Part shown: positions 6,941 through 14,093 of the stretch, in pieces
Layout of the letters: every line of letters starts with the position of its first letter
Position numbering within the stretch: position 1 is the stretch's first letter
Assembly (NCBI GenBank): GCA_937907305.1
Contig: CALERQ010000040.1
Location: forward strand, 1 to 17,485
Reading direction: 5' to 3'
Length of the DNA: 17,485 nucleotides
DNA from: an uncultured Clostridia bacterium
GTDB taxonomy: Bacteria > Bacillota > Clostridia > Oscillospirales > Ruminococcaceae
Program-made: the position numbers and the translations under genes
Notes under the pieces: model-generated
Database searches by the model: none
What the model saw: only the letters and a program-made list of their open reading frames with translations
What the model was told of the DNA's origin: nothing

Positions 6941-6986
6941 TGCTCGCACTGTGGCTGCCCTGTGGAGAGGGGCAGAAAGGAAGGGC

Positions 6987-8234
6987 TTAGTCCTTCTTCA
7001 GGGAGATGGCGGCGGCGGAAACGCCGGTGATAACCACCAGAGCGGCCGCTGCGCCCACGATGTCATTGGCGCCGGTGGCAGGGTTTTGGCTGCCGCCATT
7101 GCCGTTGGAGCCGCTGCCGCTGTTGCCGCCATTGCTGGTGGTGGTCGCGGTCAGCGCCTTGTCGGTCACGATGACCGGGCCGGTCAGGGTGCCGCCAAAG
7201 CTCAGCAGGCCGGTGGCCTCATCAAACTTGGCGTTCAGGTTCTGCAGGGAACCGTCCTCGCGCACCATGTAGGCGTTGTAGCCCTTTACCATGCCGTCCA
7301 CGGTGATCTCCGCCGGACGGTTGATGATGACCTGCTCGGCGCCGTAGCCGTAGGAAGCCTTGATGGAAGCGCCAGCCTTGGTCAGGTTGTCGTTCAGGGC
7401 CTTCTGGGCCGCGGAGGACAGGGTGGTGTAATTCACGGTGCCAAAGTAGATCTTGTCACCGGCCTTCAGCGGAACAGAAACGGTGACCTTGCCGCCGTTA
7501 TCCTCGGTAACAGCCTGGTTCCAGCTGCCGCTGGTGATGTACTGGCCATCCACGGTGGCGGCCTTTACAGTATACAGGATCTTACCGGTCTTATCCATGT
7601 TGGAAACATTCAGCCCGCCCGCGCCAAATACGGCGTCGGTCTCATCGGCCTTGCGGCCGTAGTCGAAGCACATCGCCAGGATGTGGTCCTCGCTTTTGGC
7701 GTTCATGGGGCAGAAGTTATCGCCCGGCTCCTTGGCGGAGAAGTTCGCCAGCTCATCAAAGCTGGTAACATAGGCATAGTTGGTCACGCCGTTTACATCC
7801 TTCACATAGCTCACATTCAGCGCCGGGGTGGAAACGCCGTAAACAGTCACCTTAATGCCGGAAATAATAATGTCGGCATTGTTATCCAGCACGGAGGTCT
7901 CATTGGCCTTGGTGGTCACCACATACTTGTAGGTGGTTTCATCGGTCTGTACCCAGCCCTGGCTGGCGATGAGGTCGCTGCCTACGGGGATGGTCAGGGT
8001 AACGGTATTCTTCTTGGGGTCAAAGCTGCCGTTGGTCTTGCCCCAGTTCTGGTCGGTCAGGCCCAGCTCTTCCTGGGTGAATACGATGGACTGTCCGGGC
8101 ACGATGGACTGCATGTAGGTGTTGTCGGCCGCGGAGGTGCCGCCGGGGTAGCCGGTCTGGTTCCCGGTGGAAACCGCAAACGCCATGGTGCACACCATCA
8201 GCACAGCCAGTGCCAGTGCAAATGCTTTTTTCAT
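6987..8234 (-). CDS. Secreted, probably sortase-anchored surface protein of unknown function
   Basis: A 415-aa protein with a clear signal peptide (KK at 2-3, hydrophobic 4-20, AFA cut site), a beta-rich Thr/Val/Asn-rich body with no family I recognise, a Gly/Ser/Asn linker (about 369-382), then NPATG (384-388), a hydrophobic helix (about 392-411) and a KKD tail. That end has the layout of a wall-sorting signal of the NPxTG kind; without a sortase it would be a membrane anchor. Body segments such as PVGSDLIASQGWVQTDETTYKYVV and VSVPLKAGDKIYFGTVNY look like Ig-like or cohesin-like beta domains, but this is only an impression. ATG 8234 has AAAGGAGA at good spacing. It is a single gene with promoter and terminator. 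It lies next to the phage operon but is not coupled to it. Confidence 0.85.
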   Translation of the reverse strand: MKKAFALALAVLMVCTMAFAVSTGNQTGYPGGTSAADNTYMQSIVPGQSIVFTQEELGLTDQNWGKTNGSFDPKKNTVTLTIPVGSDLIASQGWVQTDETTYKYVVTTKANETSVLDNNADIIISGIKVTVYGVSTPALNVSYVKDVNGVTNYAYVTSFDELANFSAKEPGDNFCPMNAKSEDHILAMCFDYGRKADETDAVFGAGGLNVSNMDKTGKILYTVKAATVDGQYITSGSWNQAVTEDNGGKVTVSVPLKAGDKIYFGTVNYTTLSSAAQKALNDNLTKAGASIKASYGYGAEQVIINRPAEITVDGMVKGYNAYMVREDGSLQNLNAKFDEATGLLSFGGTLTGPVIVTDKALTATTTSNGGNSGSGSNGNGGSQNPATGANDIVGAAAALVVITGVSAAAISLKKD

Positions 8235-8321
8235 GGGTTACTCTCCTTTGGGGTAAAATTATTTTGGTTGGCGAAGTCCCGGCGGCGTGCTCCACATCTG
8301 TCCGCCCGGCTTCTGTGGCCC

Positions 8322-8350
8322 ATTGTACCGGCCACGGCCCGTTTCCACAA
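8322..8350 (-). promoter_or_regulatory. Promoter of the surface protein gene with inverted repeat
   Basis: On the minus strand TTGTGG (8345-8350), 17 bp, TACAAT (8322-8327). The -10 box is enclosed by GTGGCC-N9-GGCCAC (8315-8335), a likely operator. The leader is about 80 bases. Confidence 0.6.
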
Positions 8351-8650
8351 GATGGAGATTGTAACCAATTTGTCATTTTATGCGTTTTGCCGGTTTTCCG
8401 CTGCTTTCTCTCTTTTCATCTGCAAAAATGCCGAATTTTCTGGATTTTTCGCACCATTCTTCCCATTTTTGTCCTCTGCCTCCGCGCTGCCAAAACCTCC
8501 AGCCGCATCCAACTCGGCATAATTATTACATTCTGTAACCTCTGCGAAATCCGCTTGCCGCCCAGCCGGCCGGCCCCTGCCTCACCGCCCATTTGCCCTT
8601 CAGCCGGGTCCGCATCGCCGCCCTCCGCGGGTCCCAGCAAGCCGCGGCAT

Positions 8651-8731
8651 CGGGCGCAGCCCGTTCCGCCTCCGGCGGAACAAAGCAGGCTCTGCCTGCT
8701 TTCGGCGGCTTCGCCGCCGGGGCTGCGCCCG
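8651..8731. repeat. Cloverleaf palindromic element, copy 4
   Basis: Outer stem CGGGCGCAGCCC (8651-8662) / GGGCTGCGCCCG (8720-8731), 12 bp, whose sequence differs from copies 1-3 with pairing kept. Inner hairpins, all perfect and without linkers: GTTCCGCC/GGCGGAAC (8663-8670, 8674-8681, loop TCC), AAAGCAGGC/GCCTGCTTT (8682-8690, 8694-8702, loop TCT), CGGCGGC/GCCGCCG (8703-8709, 8713-8719, loop TTC). 5' flank AGCAAGCCGCGGCAT. It directly follows the phage operon and could serve as its 3' end. Confidence 0.92.
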
Positions 8732-8758
8732 CCGCAAACCTTACCCCTCGCCCCAACC

Positions 8759-9715
8759 TTACATATAGGCCGGGTCGGCCAGCACCAGCCGGGTCAGGCA
8801 GCCGCTCTCGGTGTAGATGATCTTCACCTGGTAAGCCGCCATCAGCCGGTTGCCACTCGTCGCGGATTTCAGATAAATGGCCTGCCCGGGGGCGATGTTG
8901 TGCAGCCCCGGCACCGTTACCCGGGCGCTGTGCAGCCCCAGCTGGCTCTTCATCACCCGCCGGTAGGCGTCCAGCGCCGGGTTGCCGGTGTATTCCCCGG
9001 CCGGAATGATGTACCGGTTGCGCCGCACCTGCTGCTCGTTGCCAAAGGGATTGCTGTATAGCTGGGAATAGGCCCCGCCCGCATCCCGGTAAACAATGGT
9101 GGAAAGCGGGCTGCTCCGCCGGGTGATGTGCTCCAGCGAGCAGTACCGCAGCACCCCGGTCTCGTTTACCGCGTTGCTGATGATAATGGGGTCATCGCCG
9201 GTCAGCGTCTCCACCACCACGGTGTTTGCGGCGGTGATGTGCGGTTCCCGGCCGTACAGCCGGAAGCACAGAATACAAAACGCCTCCCACACCGAATGTC
9301 CCTTCCCCAGCTGGAAGGTCGCCGCGCTGGCGGTGGTATTGGGCAGTGAAAGCCCGGTAAAGCCCAGCGCTTTCAGCTCCGTGTTAAAGTAAGCCTGCGC
9401 CGTCAGGTCGGTGTAGGTCTTAGGCAGCGCTTCATTGTCGCACAGCAGCGCCCCCGGCGTCCGGGCACTGATGCTGACATATGCCCCGTTCCCATCCACC
9501 GAGCGCACGATCTCATCGCACAGCCCGGCAAACAGCGCGTCAGTGCCGTGCTTTACCTGTATTTTGGTCAGATCATCCAGTGCCCCCTCATGCGGCAGGG
9601 TGATATCCAGCTGCCACGCCGGGGAATCCCATGCCCTGGTGATGACCATGGAGCTGGGTTCTTTCAGCGAGATGGTCTCATTCCCCAGCGTCAGCCCCAG
9701 CAGCTCAATCGACAT
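8759..9715 (-). CDS. Phage baseplate hub protein (XkdQ / late control gpD-like)
   Basis: A 318-aa protein similar in length and pattern to the XkdQ/gp44-type hub proteins that sit at the tip of a contractile tail. Visible signs are the N-terminal beta domain with ITRAWDSPAWQLDITLP, the conserved FAGLCDEI, the central GKGHSVWEAFCILCFRLYGREPHI, and the last third with the LGLHSARVTVPGLHNIAPGQAIYL barrel. The start is ATG 9715, with GGAAAGGAGG just upstream; an in-frame extension to 9787 has no such site and would overlap the previous reading frame more. It is the last gene of the operon. The baseplate genes that normally follow (XkdR, XkdS, baseplate J) are absent. Confidence 0.8.
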   Translation of the reverse strand: MSIELLGLTLGNETISLKEPSSMVITRAWDSPAWQLDITLPHEGALDDLTKIQVKHGTDALFAGLCDEIVRSVDGNGAYVSISARTPGALLCDNEALPKTYTDLTAQAYFNTELKALGFTGLSLPNTTASAATFQLGKGHSVWEAFCILCFRLYGREPHITAANTVVVETLTGDDPIIISNAVNETGVLRYCSLEHITRRSSPLSTIVYRDAGGAYSQLYSNPFGNEQQVRRNRYIIPAGEYTGNPALDAYRRVMKSQLGLHSARVTVPGLHNIAPGQAIYLKSATSGNRLMAAYQVKIIYTESGCLTRLVLADPAYM

Positions 9716-10163
9716 GGTGCTCCTCCTTTCCGGCCGCTCTTGGCCCCGGCCATCCCGGCAGATTTGTTTGTTCCGCCAACCCAGCATCTGGAATACCGTC
9801 CGGTTTCAGCGTGTCCTGTCGGGCCGGTGCCTGTCCCGAAGGGACATTCCATTTCTTTTGGCCGGCCGGCGCGGCGGCTCTATTTTTCGCCGATGCGGGA
9901 GCGGCTGCTTTTTGGCGGGCCGTTCTTGGCCCCGGCCATCCCGGCAGACTTGTTTGTTCCGTCATCCCGCCGTCCAGAATACCTCCCGGTTTCAGTGTGT
10001 CCTGTCGGGCCGATGCCTGTCCCGAAGGGACACGCCATTTCATTTGGCCGGCCGGCGCGGCGGCTCTATTTTTCGCCGATGCGGGAGCGCCCGCTTTTTT
10101 GCGGGCTGCTATCGGCCCCGGCAGTCCACCCGGCCCGATTCTTTTTCTCCGTTCAGTCCACAT
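9705..10163 (-). CDS. Ala/Pro/Lys/Gln-rich repeat protein, possibly not expressed
   Basis: A 152-aa open frame made of a 62-aa unit (186 bases) present about 2.3 times: ASAKNRAAAPAGQ-KW-VPSGQA-ARQDTLKP-GI-D-G--EQT-LPGWPGP. It has no transmembrane helix and should be disordered and basic. ATG 10163 has GGGAGGGG upstream, and the frame overlaps both neighbours by 11 bases, as real operon genes do here. Against it: the DNA copies (9735-9920 and 9921-10106) differ at about 20 of 186 bases, many changes alter amino acids, and the composition is unlike the neighbours. It could be a linker-like phage protein or a non-coding repeat that happens to be open. It occupies the place between a tail protein and the hub. 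Confidence 0.45.
   Translation of the reverse strand: MWTERRKRIGPGGLPGPIAARKKAGAPASAKNRAAAPAGQMKWRVPSGQASARQDTLKPGGILDGGMTEQTSLPGWPGPRTARQKAAAPASAKNRAAAPAGQKKWNVPSGQAPARQDTLKPDGIPDAGLAEQTNLPGWPGPRAAGKEEHHVD
9735..10106. repeat. Tandem duplication, 186-bp unit
   Basis: Two direct copies, 9735-9920 and 9921-10106, about 89% identical by eye, no gaps. Each holds the short hairpin TGTCCCGAAGGGACA-like core and a GGCCGGCCGGCGCGGCGGC block. The period is a multiple of three, so the minus-strand frame stays open. Confidence 0.85.
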
Positions 10164-10533
10164 AGCGCGTCCCCTCCCGGTCAGTGGAAGCGATCAGCTC
10201 GGTGAATTCCGCGGTGTACCGCAGCACCGTGCCGTCTCCCTCCCCGGTATAGCTCAGCGCAGTGGGGAAGGCCACCACCACCCCCATTCCGGGAATGCGC
10301 AGATTACCGGCGGTGGCCTGCCACATCAGGGCCTCCAGGGCGGTGTACTGGGCCTTGGCGTTGGCCCCGTAAAAAATCCCCTCCGCCCGGATGACCCGCC
10401 GGGCCAGCCCCAGGTTCTGGTGGATCGGCCCGTATTCCGGGCAGTGGGCGGTGGCTATGCGGGTCTCGGTGGTCACCGTTATCTTCTCCGGGTTGTGCGG
10501 AAAGGTGAAGGTCTTAAAGCTCATTGTCGTCAT
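10153..10533 (-). CDS. Small phage tail protein at the XkdP/gpU-like position
   Basis: A 126-aa protein that begins FKTFTFPHNPEKITV and contains PIHQNLGLARRVIRAEGIFYG, then AQYTALEALMWQ, GNLRIPGMG and TVLRYTAEFTE. This order (N-terminal beta strands, RxIxxEG-F-G, short helix, G-L-IPG) resembles the N-terminal domain of phage DNA-circularisation/gpU-like and XkdP-like hub-adaptor proteins, which connect tube and baseplate. No LysM part follows, so it is shorter than XkdP. ATG 10533 has AGGAGG nine bases upstream. It lies 16 bases after the 73-aa gene and overlaps the repeat ORF by 11 bases. Confidence 0.6.
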   Translation of the reverse strand: MTTMSFKTFTFPHNPEKITVTTETRIATAHCPEYGPIHQNLGLARRVIRAEGIFYGANAKAQYTALEALMWQATAGNLRIPGMGVVVAFPTALSYTGEGDGTVLRYTAEFTELIASTDREGTRYVD

Positions 10534-10549
10534 GGAAGGTTTCCTCCTC

Positions 10550-10771
10550 TCAGTACAGCGGCTCGCCGCAGCGGTCCATCTCCGGGGCCAGCCGCAGCTG
10601 GCGGCGCTGCAGGGCGCTCAGCTCGGTCTCCAGCGTGGCGGTATCCTGCAGGGGGATCTCCCGGATGACGGTCTTTTCCTCCAGTCGGGTGTTTCCCTCC
10701 CGGCGCAGGCTGGCCGCCGCCTCCGGCTCCCGGATGACCGCGGTCACGGGCTTTGCTTCCTGGGCCATCAT
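10550..10771 (-). CDS. Small phage operon protein of unknown function
   Basis: A 73-aa charged protein (MMAQEAKPVTAVIREPEAAASL... ending in RCGEPLY) with a helical C-terminal third (LETELSALQRRQLRLAPEMD). I do not recognise it. ATG 10771 has GGAGGTG six bases upstream, so it is probably made. In contractile phages this place, just after the tube gene, holds tail assembly chaperones followed by the tape measure; here one small gene fills it. Cloverleaf copy 5 separates it from the tube-like gene. Confidence 0.6.
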   Translation of the reverse strand: MMAQEAKPVTAVIREPEAAASLRREGNTRLEEKTVIREIPLQDTATLETELSALQRRQLRLAPEMDRCGEPLY

Positions 10772-10817
10772 GCCCCACCTCCTTCTCCTGCCCGTCCTAT
10801 GCGCGCGGAGCCCGGCC

Positions 10818-10897
10818 CCCGGCGGCGCCGCGGCAGCCTCCGGCTGCCGCCGCCATACGGCGGTCGGGCGCTTTCAGCGCCCCGCGGCGCCGCCGGG
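10818..10897. repeat. Cloverleaf palindromic element, copy 5 (divergent)
   Basis: Outer stem CCCGGCGGCGCCGCGG (10818-10833) / CCGCGGCGCCGCCGGG (10882-10897), 16 bp perfect. Inner arms: CAGCC/GGCTG (10834-10838, 10842-10846, loop TCC), CCGCC/GGCGG (10850-10854, 10859-10863, loop ATAC), GGCGC/GCGCC (10867-10871, 10877-10881, loop TTTCA). Arms are shorter and the flanks of copies 1-4 are missing. It sits between two genes of the phage operon. Confidence 0.7.
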
Positions 10898-10900
10898 CCC

Positions 10901-11287
10901 TTACTCAGCAGTCGATTCATCCCCGGTCACCTCCGTTCGGGCCTTGGCCGCCAGCGTGCCCCGCAGCCAGATCAGCGGCCGGCGGGTCTCCTCCTCTATG
11001 GCGGTCCATTCGCAGCCGGTGTACTGCACCGTCTGCCCGTTTCTTGTAATTTTCACGGTAAAATTACTCATTGTATAAAAATCCGCGGGATTTTCCCATT
11101 TTATCTGCTCCAGCTGCAAAATGTGCGTCACCGTGCCGGGCAGAAAGGTTAGCGGCTCGGTGCTGCCATAGGGCCGTACCGCCGTCACCGCCCGGCTGGA
11201 TTTGACCTCATACCCGGCGGCATGGGCCAGCACCGTGCCCCCCGCCTCAATGGTGATCCCCCCAAGGGAGTGGATGATCTGGTTCAT
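10901..11287 (-). CDS. Putative phage tail tube-like protein
   Basis: A 128-aa beta-rich protein: ITIEAGGTVLAHAAGYEVKSSRAVTAVRPYGSTEPLTFLPGTVTHILQLEQIKW followed by DFYTMSNFTVKITRNGQTVQYTGCEWTAIEEE. The alternation with a PG turn, an L-L-I-W strand, and a final 'tubulin-like' strand with YTGCEW fits tail tube folds of contractile phages, as does the place after the terminator-like gene. This is a pattern judgement, not a certain family assignment. ATG 11287 overlaps the stop of the previous gene as ATGA, so the two are translationally coupled. Confidence 0.5.
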   Translation of the reverse strand: MNQIIHSLGGITIEAGGTVLAHAAGYEVKSSRAVTAVRPYGSTEPLTFLPGTVTHILQLEQIKWENPADFYTMSNFTVKITRNGQTVQYTGCEWTAIEEETRRPLIWLRGTLAAKARTEVTGDESTAE

Positions 11288-11712
11288 GCCTCATCCTCCT
11301 CTTCGGGGGCCTCGGCCAGCGCGCAGCAGACCTTCAAAAGCCCCCGGCGGGCAAAGGCCCCGCACCCCCGGTCAAAGCCGACCTCGGCCCACTCCAGCCC
11401 GGTCACCCCGCAGGGGAAATCCCCCCGCAGCGTCAGCGCCGTGATGGCGTCGGTCAGGGCCTCCACCGCCTCCATGCTGTCCCGGTGCAGGGCGGTCAGC
11501 CGCAGGCCCACCTCCAGCAGCAGGGGAGTGCTGCCGGGCAGGGTGTCCTCGCTGCGCTTCACACTGTGGTCGTTCAGCACCAGGGTGGTCACCCCGGCGG
11601 CCAGCGGCCTTCTCACCGTCGGCATGCTGTATAGAATTTCACACTCGCCCAGCAGCGGCAAAAGGTACACCGCCAGCTGCTGCCGCAGATCAAAAAGACT
11701 GGTTATTTGCAT
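11284..11712 (-). CDS. Putative tail terminator / head-tail joining protein
   Basis: A 142-aa protein. The pattern DLRQQLAVYLLPLLG..., a central LLLEVGLRLTALHRDSMEAVEALTDAITAL and a late GVTGLEWAEVGFDRGCGAFARRGLLKVCCAL is that of small tail-completion proteins (alpha-beta fold, D-x-x-EAVEAL-D helix). It starts at ATG 11712, 10 bases inside the end of the connector gene, and its stop overlaps the tube-like gene. The tail end is acidic (EEEDEA). Confidence 0.5.
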   Translation of the reverse strand: MQITSLFDLRQQLAVYLLPLLGECEILYSMPTVRRPLAAGVTTLVLNDHSVKRSEDTLPGSTPLLLEVGLRLTALHRDSMEAVEALTDAITALTLRGDFPCGVTGLEWAEVGFDRGCGAFARRGLLKVCCALAEAPEEEDEA

Positions 11713-12056
11713 GCTGTCACCTGCCCAAAGTAAAATTTTCCGCCGCTCATTTCCCCGGCGGCCGCCGCCAGGTATTCCTCACACAGCGCCTTGGCCGCCG
11801 CCAGGGTGTCCTTATTCACCAGGGCCGCCGCCCCCACATGGGGCAGGCTGCTTCCGCTCATCTGCGCCAGGCACCAGCGGTAGTAGGCCAGCGCCGCCGC
11901 GGCACTGCCCAGGGGCTCCGCCGCGGGGAGAGCCGACCGCCGTTTGGCGGTCAGCTGCTCCATGGCGTCCCGGCAGTAGGGCAGGCAGGCTTGCAGTTCC
12001 TCCCCGGTCAGCCCGGAAAACACCGCGAATTTTTGCAGGATCAGTTCGATATCCAT
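11703..12056 (-). CDS. Phage head-tail connector (gp6-like)
   Basis: A 117-aa mostly helical protein (MDIELILQKFAVFSGLTGEELQACLPYCRDAMEQLTAKR... AAAALAYYRWCLAQMSG). Helical bundle, length and place right after the capsid gene fit the gp6/gp15-type adaptor ring that docks under the portal. ATG 12056 has GAAGGAGG at normal spacing. It overlaps the next gene by 10 bases. Confidence 0.65.
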   Translation of the reverse strand: MDIELILQKFAVFSGLTGEELQACLPYCRDAMEQLTAKRRSALPAAEPLGSAAAALAYYRWCLAQMSGSSLPHVGAAALVNKDTLAAAKALCEEYLAAAAGEMSGGKFYFGQVTACK

Positions 12057-12091
12057 GTTGCTGCCTCCTTCATTCTGTCGGTCATCGCGCG

Positions 12092-13105
12092 TCAGGCGGT
12101 TTTCAGGGTCATCACCTTCACCGCGTCGGGGAAGATCATCGAGAAGCCAGCGGTGGAGGAAACAGCGGCACGCTCCAGCTGGCAGTCGATCAGACGGTCG
12201 GCGTCCACGGTCACGGCGTCGCCTACCACCATTTCCAGGGCGTAGCGGCGGTCCAGCGCGATGATGGTCCCATCAGCCACCGCGTCGCAGAGGATCATCT
12301 CAGCGCCCAGCGGGGTGCCCAGCTTGCCGGTATTCTGGAAGTGCAGGCCGGTGGCGGGATCGCTGAAGGCGGAAAGCCCCAGGATGGCGGCGGCGGTCTT
12401 GGCGTTCACCAGCAGGGTATTCATCTGGTAGGCGGTAAACTTGCTCCACAGGGTCAGCAGATCGCTGTAAGCCAGGGTAGTGGCCGCGGTGGTCAGCTTG
12501 GCGGGCGCGCTGCCGGTGGAGCCGTCGCCGTTCACCAGCACATCCACGGCGTCCTTCATCTGGCAGCGGGCGATCTCAGCGCCGATGCGGCGCAGCGCCA
12601 GGGTGAAAAGATCCAGCCGCTGGAACTTGACCGCCTCGTAGGAGGCACGCAGCATGCGGCCGCGTTTTTTCAGGGCGGTGGTCTTGTCCTTCAGGCTGAT
12701 GGTGGTGGTGGAAAGGGCGGCGGCCTCACTGGTCACATCGGCCTCCAGGTCGTCGTTGGTAACAAGGCCGCGGTAATCGGTGGCGGAAATAAGGGTGCGG
12801 GCGGCCACAATGGAGGAAAGCGGGTCATTCTCCTCCATGCCCTGGCGGATGGCTCTCATCAGGTATTCGGGGAACAGCACGGCGCTCTGTCCGTTCTGGA
12901 AGAACTTCTCCAGTGCGCTGGAGTGGCTGCCGCCCACCTGGATGTCAAAGCGCTTGAGCTGGCGCTGGAAGGCATCCAGATGGCCCAGTTCGGTGCCGCG
13001 GTAATTCTCGGTGGGGTCCATCTTTTCCAGCCGCTCGGCAAAGCTCTCGCCGCAGCCGCGGTACAGGGATTTCTGGATGTTCAGTTCTTTGTAGTTATTG
13101 TTCAT
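12092..13105 (-). CDS. HK97-fold major capsid protein
   Basis: A 337-aa protein. After a helical N-terminal arm (1-75) it has GQSAVLFPEYLMRAIRQGMEENDPL (capsid P-loop and spine region), then LEADVTSEAAALSTTTISLKDKTTALKKRGRMLRASYEAVKFQRLDLFTLALRRIGAEIAR, the typical E-loop and long spine helix of HK97-type shells, and the A-domain with NTLLVNAKTAAAILGLSAF and GAEMILCD. It forms the shell and would be cut by the protease encoded just upstream. ATG 13105 has GGAGAG upstream; a longer frame to 13195 would overlap the protease gene and lacks a site. Confidence 0.85.
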   Translation of the reverse strand: MNNNYKELNIQKSLYRGCGESFAERLEKMDPTENYRGTELGHLDAFQRQLKRFDIQVGGSHSSALEKFFQNGQSAVLFPEYLMRAIRQGMEENDPLSSIVAARTLISATDYRGLVTNDDLEADVTSEAAALSTTTISLKDKTTALKKRGRMLRASYEAVKFQRLDLFTLALRRIGAEIARCQMKDAVDVLVNGDGSTGSAPAKLTTAATTLAYSDLLTLWSKFTAYQMNTLLVNAKTAAAILGLSAFSDPATGLHFQNTGKLGTPLGAEMILCDAVADGTIIALDRRYALEMVVGDAVTVDADRLIDCQLERAAVSSTAGFSMIFPDAVKVMTLKTA

Positions 13106-13127
13106 GTGTTTTCTCTCCTCTTTCTCA

Positions 13128-14093
13128 TCAGATGCAAAATGCACGGTTATCGGTTTCATTCTCCGGGGCCGGGGCGGTCTGCACCACCGGCGCAAAGCGC
13201 CTTTCGGCCTGCTGCTTCATCAGGGCGGCCAGCTCCTCCAGTTCGGTGACGGTCAGCGGGGCCATGCTCTTTTCCAGCAGGGCGGGGCTCATCTGCGGCT
13301 GGGCCAGCATGGTCCGCCTGCGGATGGCATCACACAGGCTCTGCCGGTAGCGGCCGGCCTCCTCGCTCTTTTCCTCCAGTTGTGCTATATGCTTTCTCAG
13401 CCTATAGGCCGCGGCGGCATCCAGGTGCAGCTCGCCCCGCTCCATTTCGGCTATGGCCCGCTCCGGGGTCAGATGCAGGGTCTTGCGGGCGGTGTGGCTT
13501 TTGGTCACCCCGGCGGCCGGCTGGGCCGGCACCGCCACAAAGCTCCATTCATAGGCATCGGTGGGGTCCTCCAGCAGGGTGTAGCACAGCCTGCCGCCGT
13601 ACTTTTTGCCGGGCTGGTGGCCGCAGGTCGTTTCCTGGCGGTCCGCCCCGCAGATGGAACAGACCTTTCTGCCGATGGAGCAGCCCACGCTCACCTCCTT
13701 CTTGATGCCGCCGTCGATCTCCAGAATGAGGTCGGCATTGGCGGCGGTGCGCACCATGTAGGCCCAGGCCTTCAGGGCCTTGTAGGGCTCGTCCCGGTGG
13801 TTCAGGCGGCCGGGCTCCTCCTCCACCGCGCAGCGGTAGATGCGGGCGGTCTGCTTTTCTCCGCGGGGGTCGTGGTCAAAAATACCGGTCTTTCCGCAGA
13901 ACAGCACCGCCAGCTTTTCCAGCGCCGCGTCGGTAAAGCATTCGTGGTCCCGGTCCAGGTCGTTATCGCACAGCACCAGCGGGAAGGTGTAGACCTCCTC
14001 GGCGGTCAGTCTGCGGCGGCTGTACCGGGCAATGGCCTCCAGCTCCGCTTCGGTCACAGGGCAGCCTTCGGCTGGGATATTGGCTTGGTTCAT
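13128..14093 (-). CDS. Capsid maturation protease with scaffold-like tail and a Cys/His knuckle
   Basis: A 321-aa protein. Residues about 30-200 match phage prohead proteases of the HK97/S21-like kind: VYTFPLVLCDNDLDRDHECF, catalytic candidate His74 in GIFDHDPRG, Ser135 in KKEVSVGCS, then WSFVAVPAQPAAGVTKS. Between 145 and 159 lies CSICG...TTCGH (C145, C148, C157, H159), a likely zinc knuckle seen in a subset of such proteases. Residues about 205-300 are helical and charged and probably act as scaffold. ATG 14093 has GGAGGTG seven bases upstream and overlaps the stop of the 46-aa peptide gene (ATGA). Confidence 0.78.
   Translation of the reverse strand: MNQANIPAEGCPVTEAELEAIARYSRRRLTAEEVYTFPLVLCDNDLDRDHECFTDAALEKLAVLFCGKTGIFDHDPRGEKQTARIYRCAVEEEPGRLNHRDEPYKALKAWAYMVRTAANADLILEIDGGIKKEVSVGCSIGRKVCSICGADRQETTCGHQPGKKYGGRLCYTLLEDPTDAYEWSFVAVPAQPAAGVTKSHTARKTLHLTPERAIAEMERGELHLDAAAAYRLRKHIAQLEEKSEEAGRYRQSLCDAIRRRTMLAQPQMSPALLEKSMAPLTVTELEELAALMKQQAERRFAPVVQTAPAPENETDNRAFCI

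Larger units (their letters stand above)
6541..6986. other. Convergent intergenic region with two repeat types
   Basis: About 446 bases without a gene: cloverleaf copy 3 (6604-6682), a clostridial-type double hairpin repeat (6781-6833), and the terminator of the surface protein gene (6912-6940). Short open frames here have no ribosome sites. Confidence 0.65.
8235..8758. other. Intergenic region between surface protein gene and end of phage operon
   Basis: About 520 bases without a convincing gene. It holds the surface gene promoter (8322-8350), a TTACA-N3-TGTAA palindrome (8526-8538) and cloverleaf copy 4 (8651-8731), which ends 28 bases from the phage operon stop. No ordinary terminator with a T-run is seen for the phage operon. 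Confidence 0.6.

Noticed and set aside
8416..8517. Possible 34-aa cationic peptide on the minus strand (MPSWMRLEV...)
   Set aside because: No ribosome binding site, next to no conservation signal that I can judge, and in a low-complexity region.
6927..8522. Plus-strand 531-codon frame opposite the surface protein gene
   Set aside because: The minus-strand frame has a signal peptide, anchor, promoter and terminator; the plus frame is a shadow that continues into non-coding DNA.
10089..10106. Hairpin GCCCGC-TTTTTT-GCGGGC as a terminator
   Set aside because: The T-run is in the loop and not after the stem; it is part of the repeat end.
11222..13249. Plus-strand 675-codon frame opposite the capsid region
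   Set aside because: Antisense of five tightly packed phage genes with ribosome sites; composition typical of a shadow frame.
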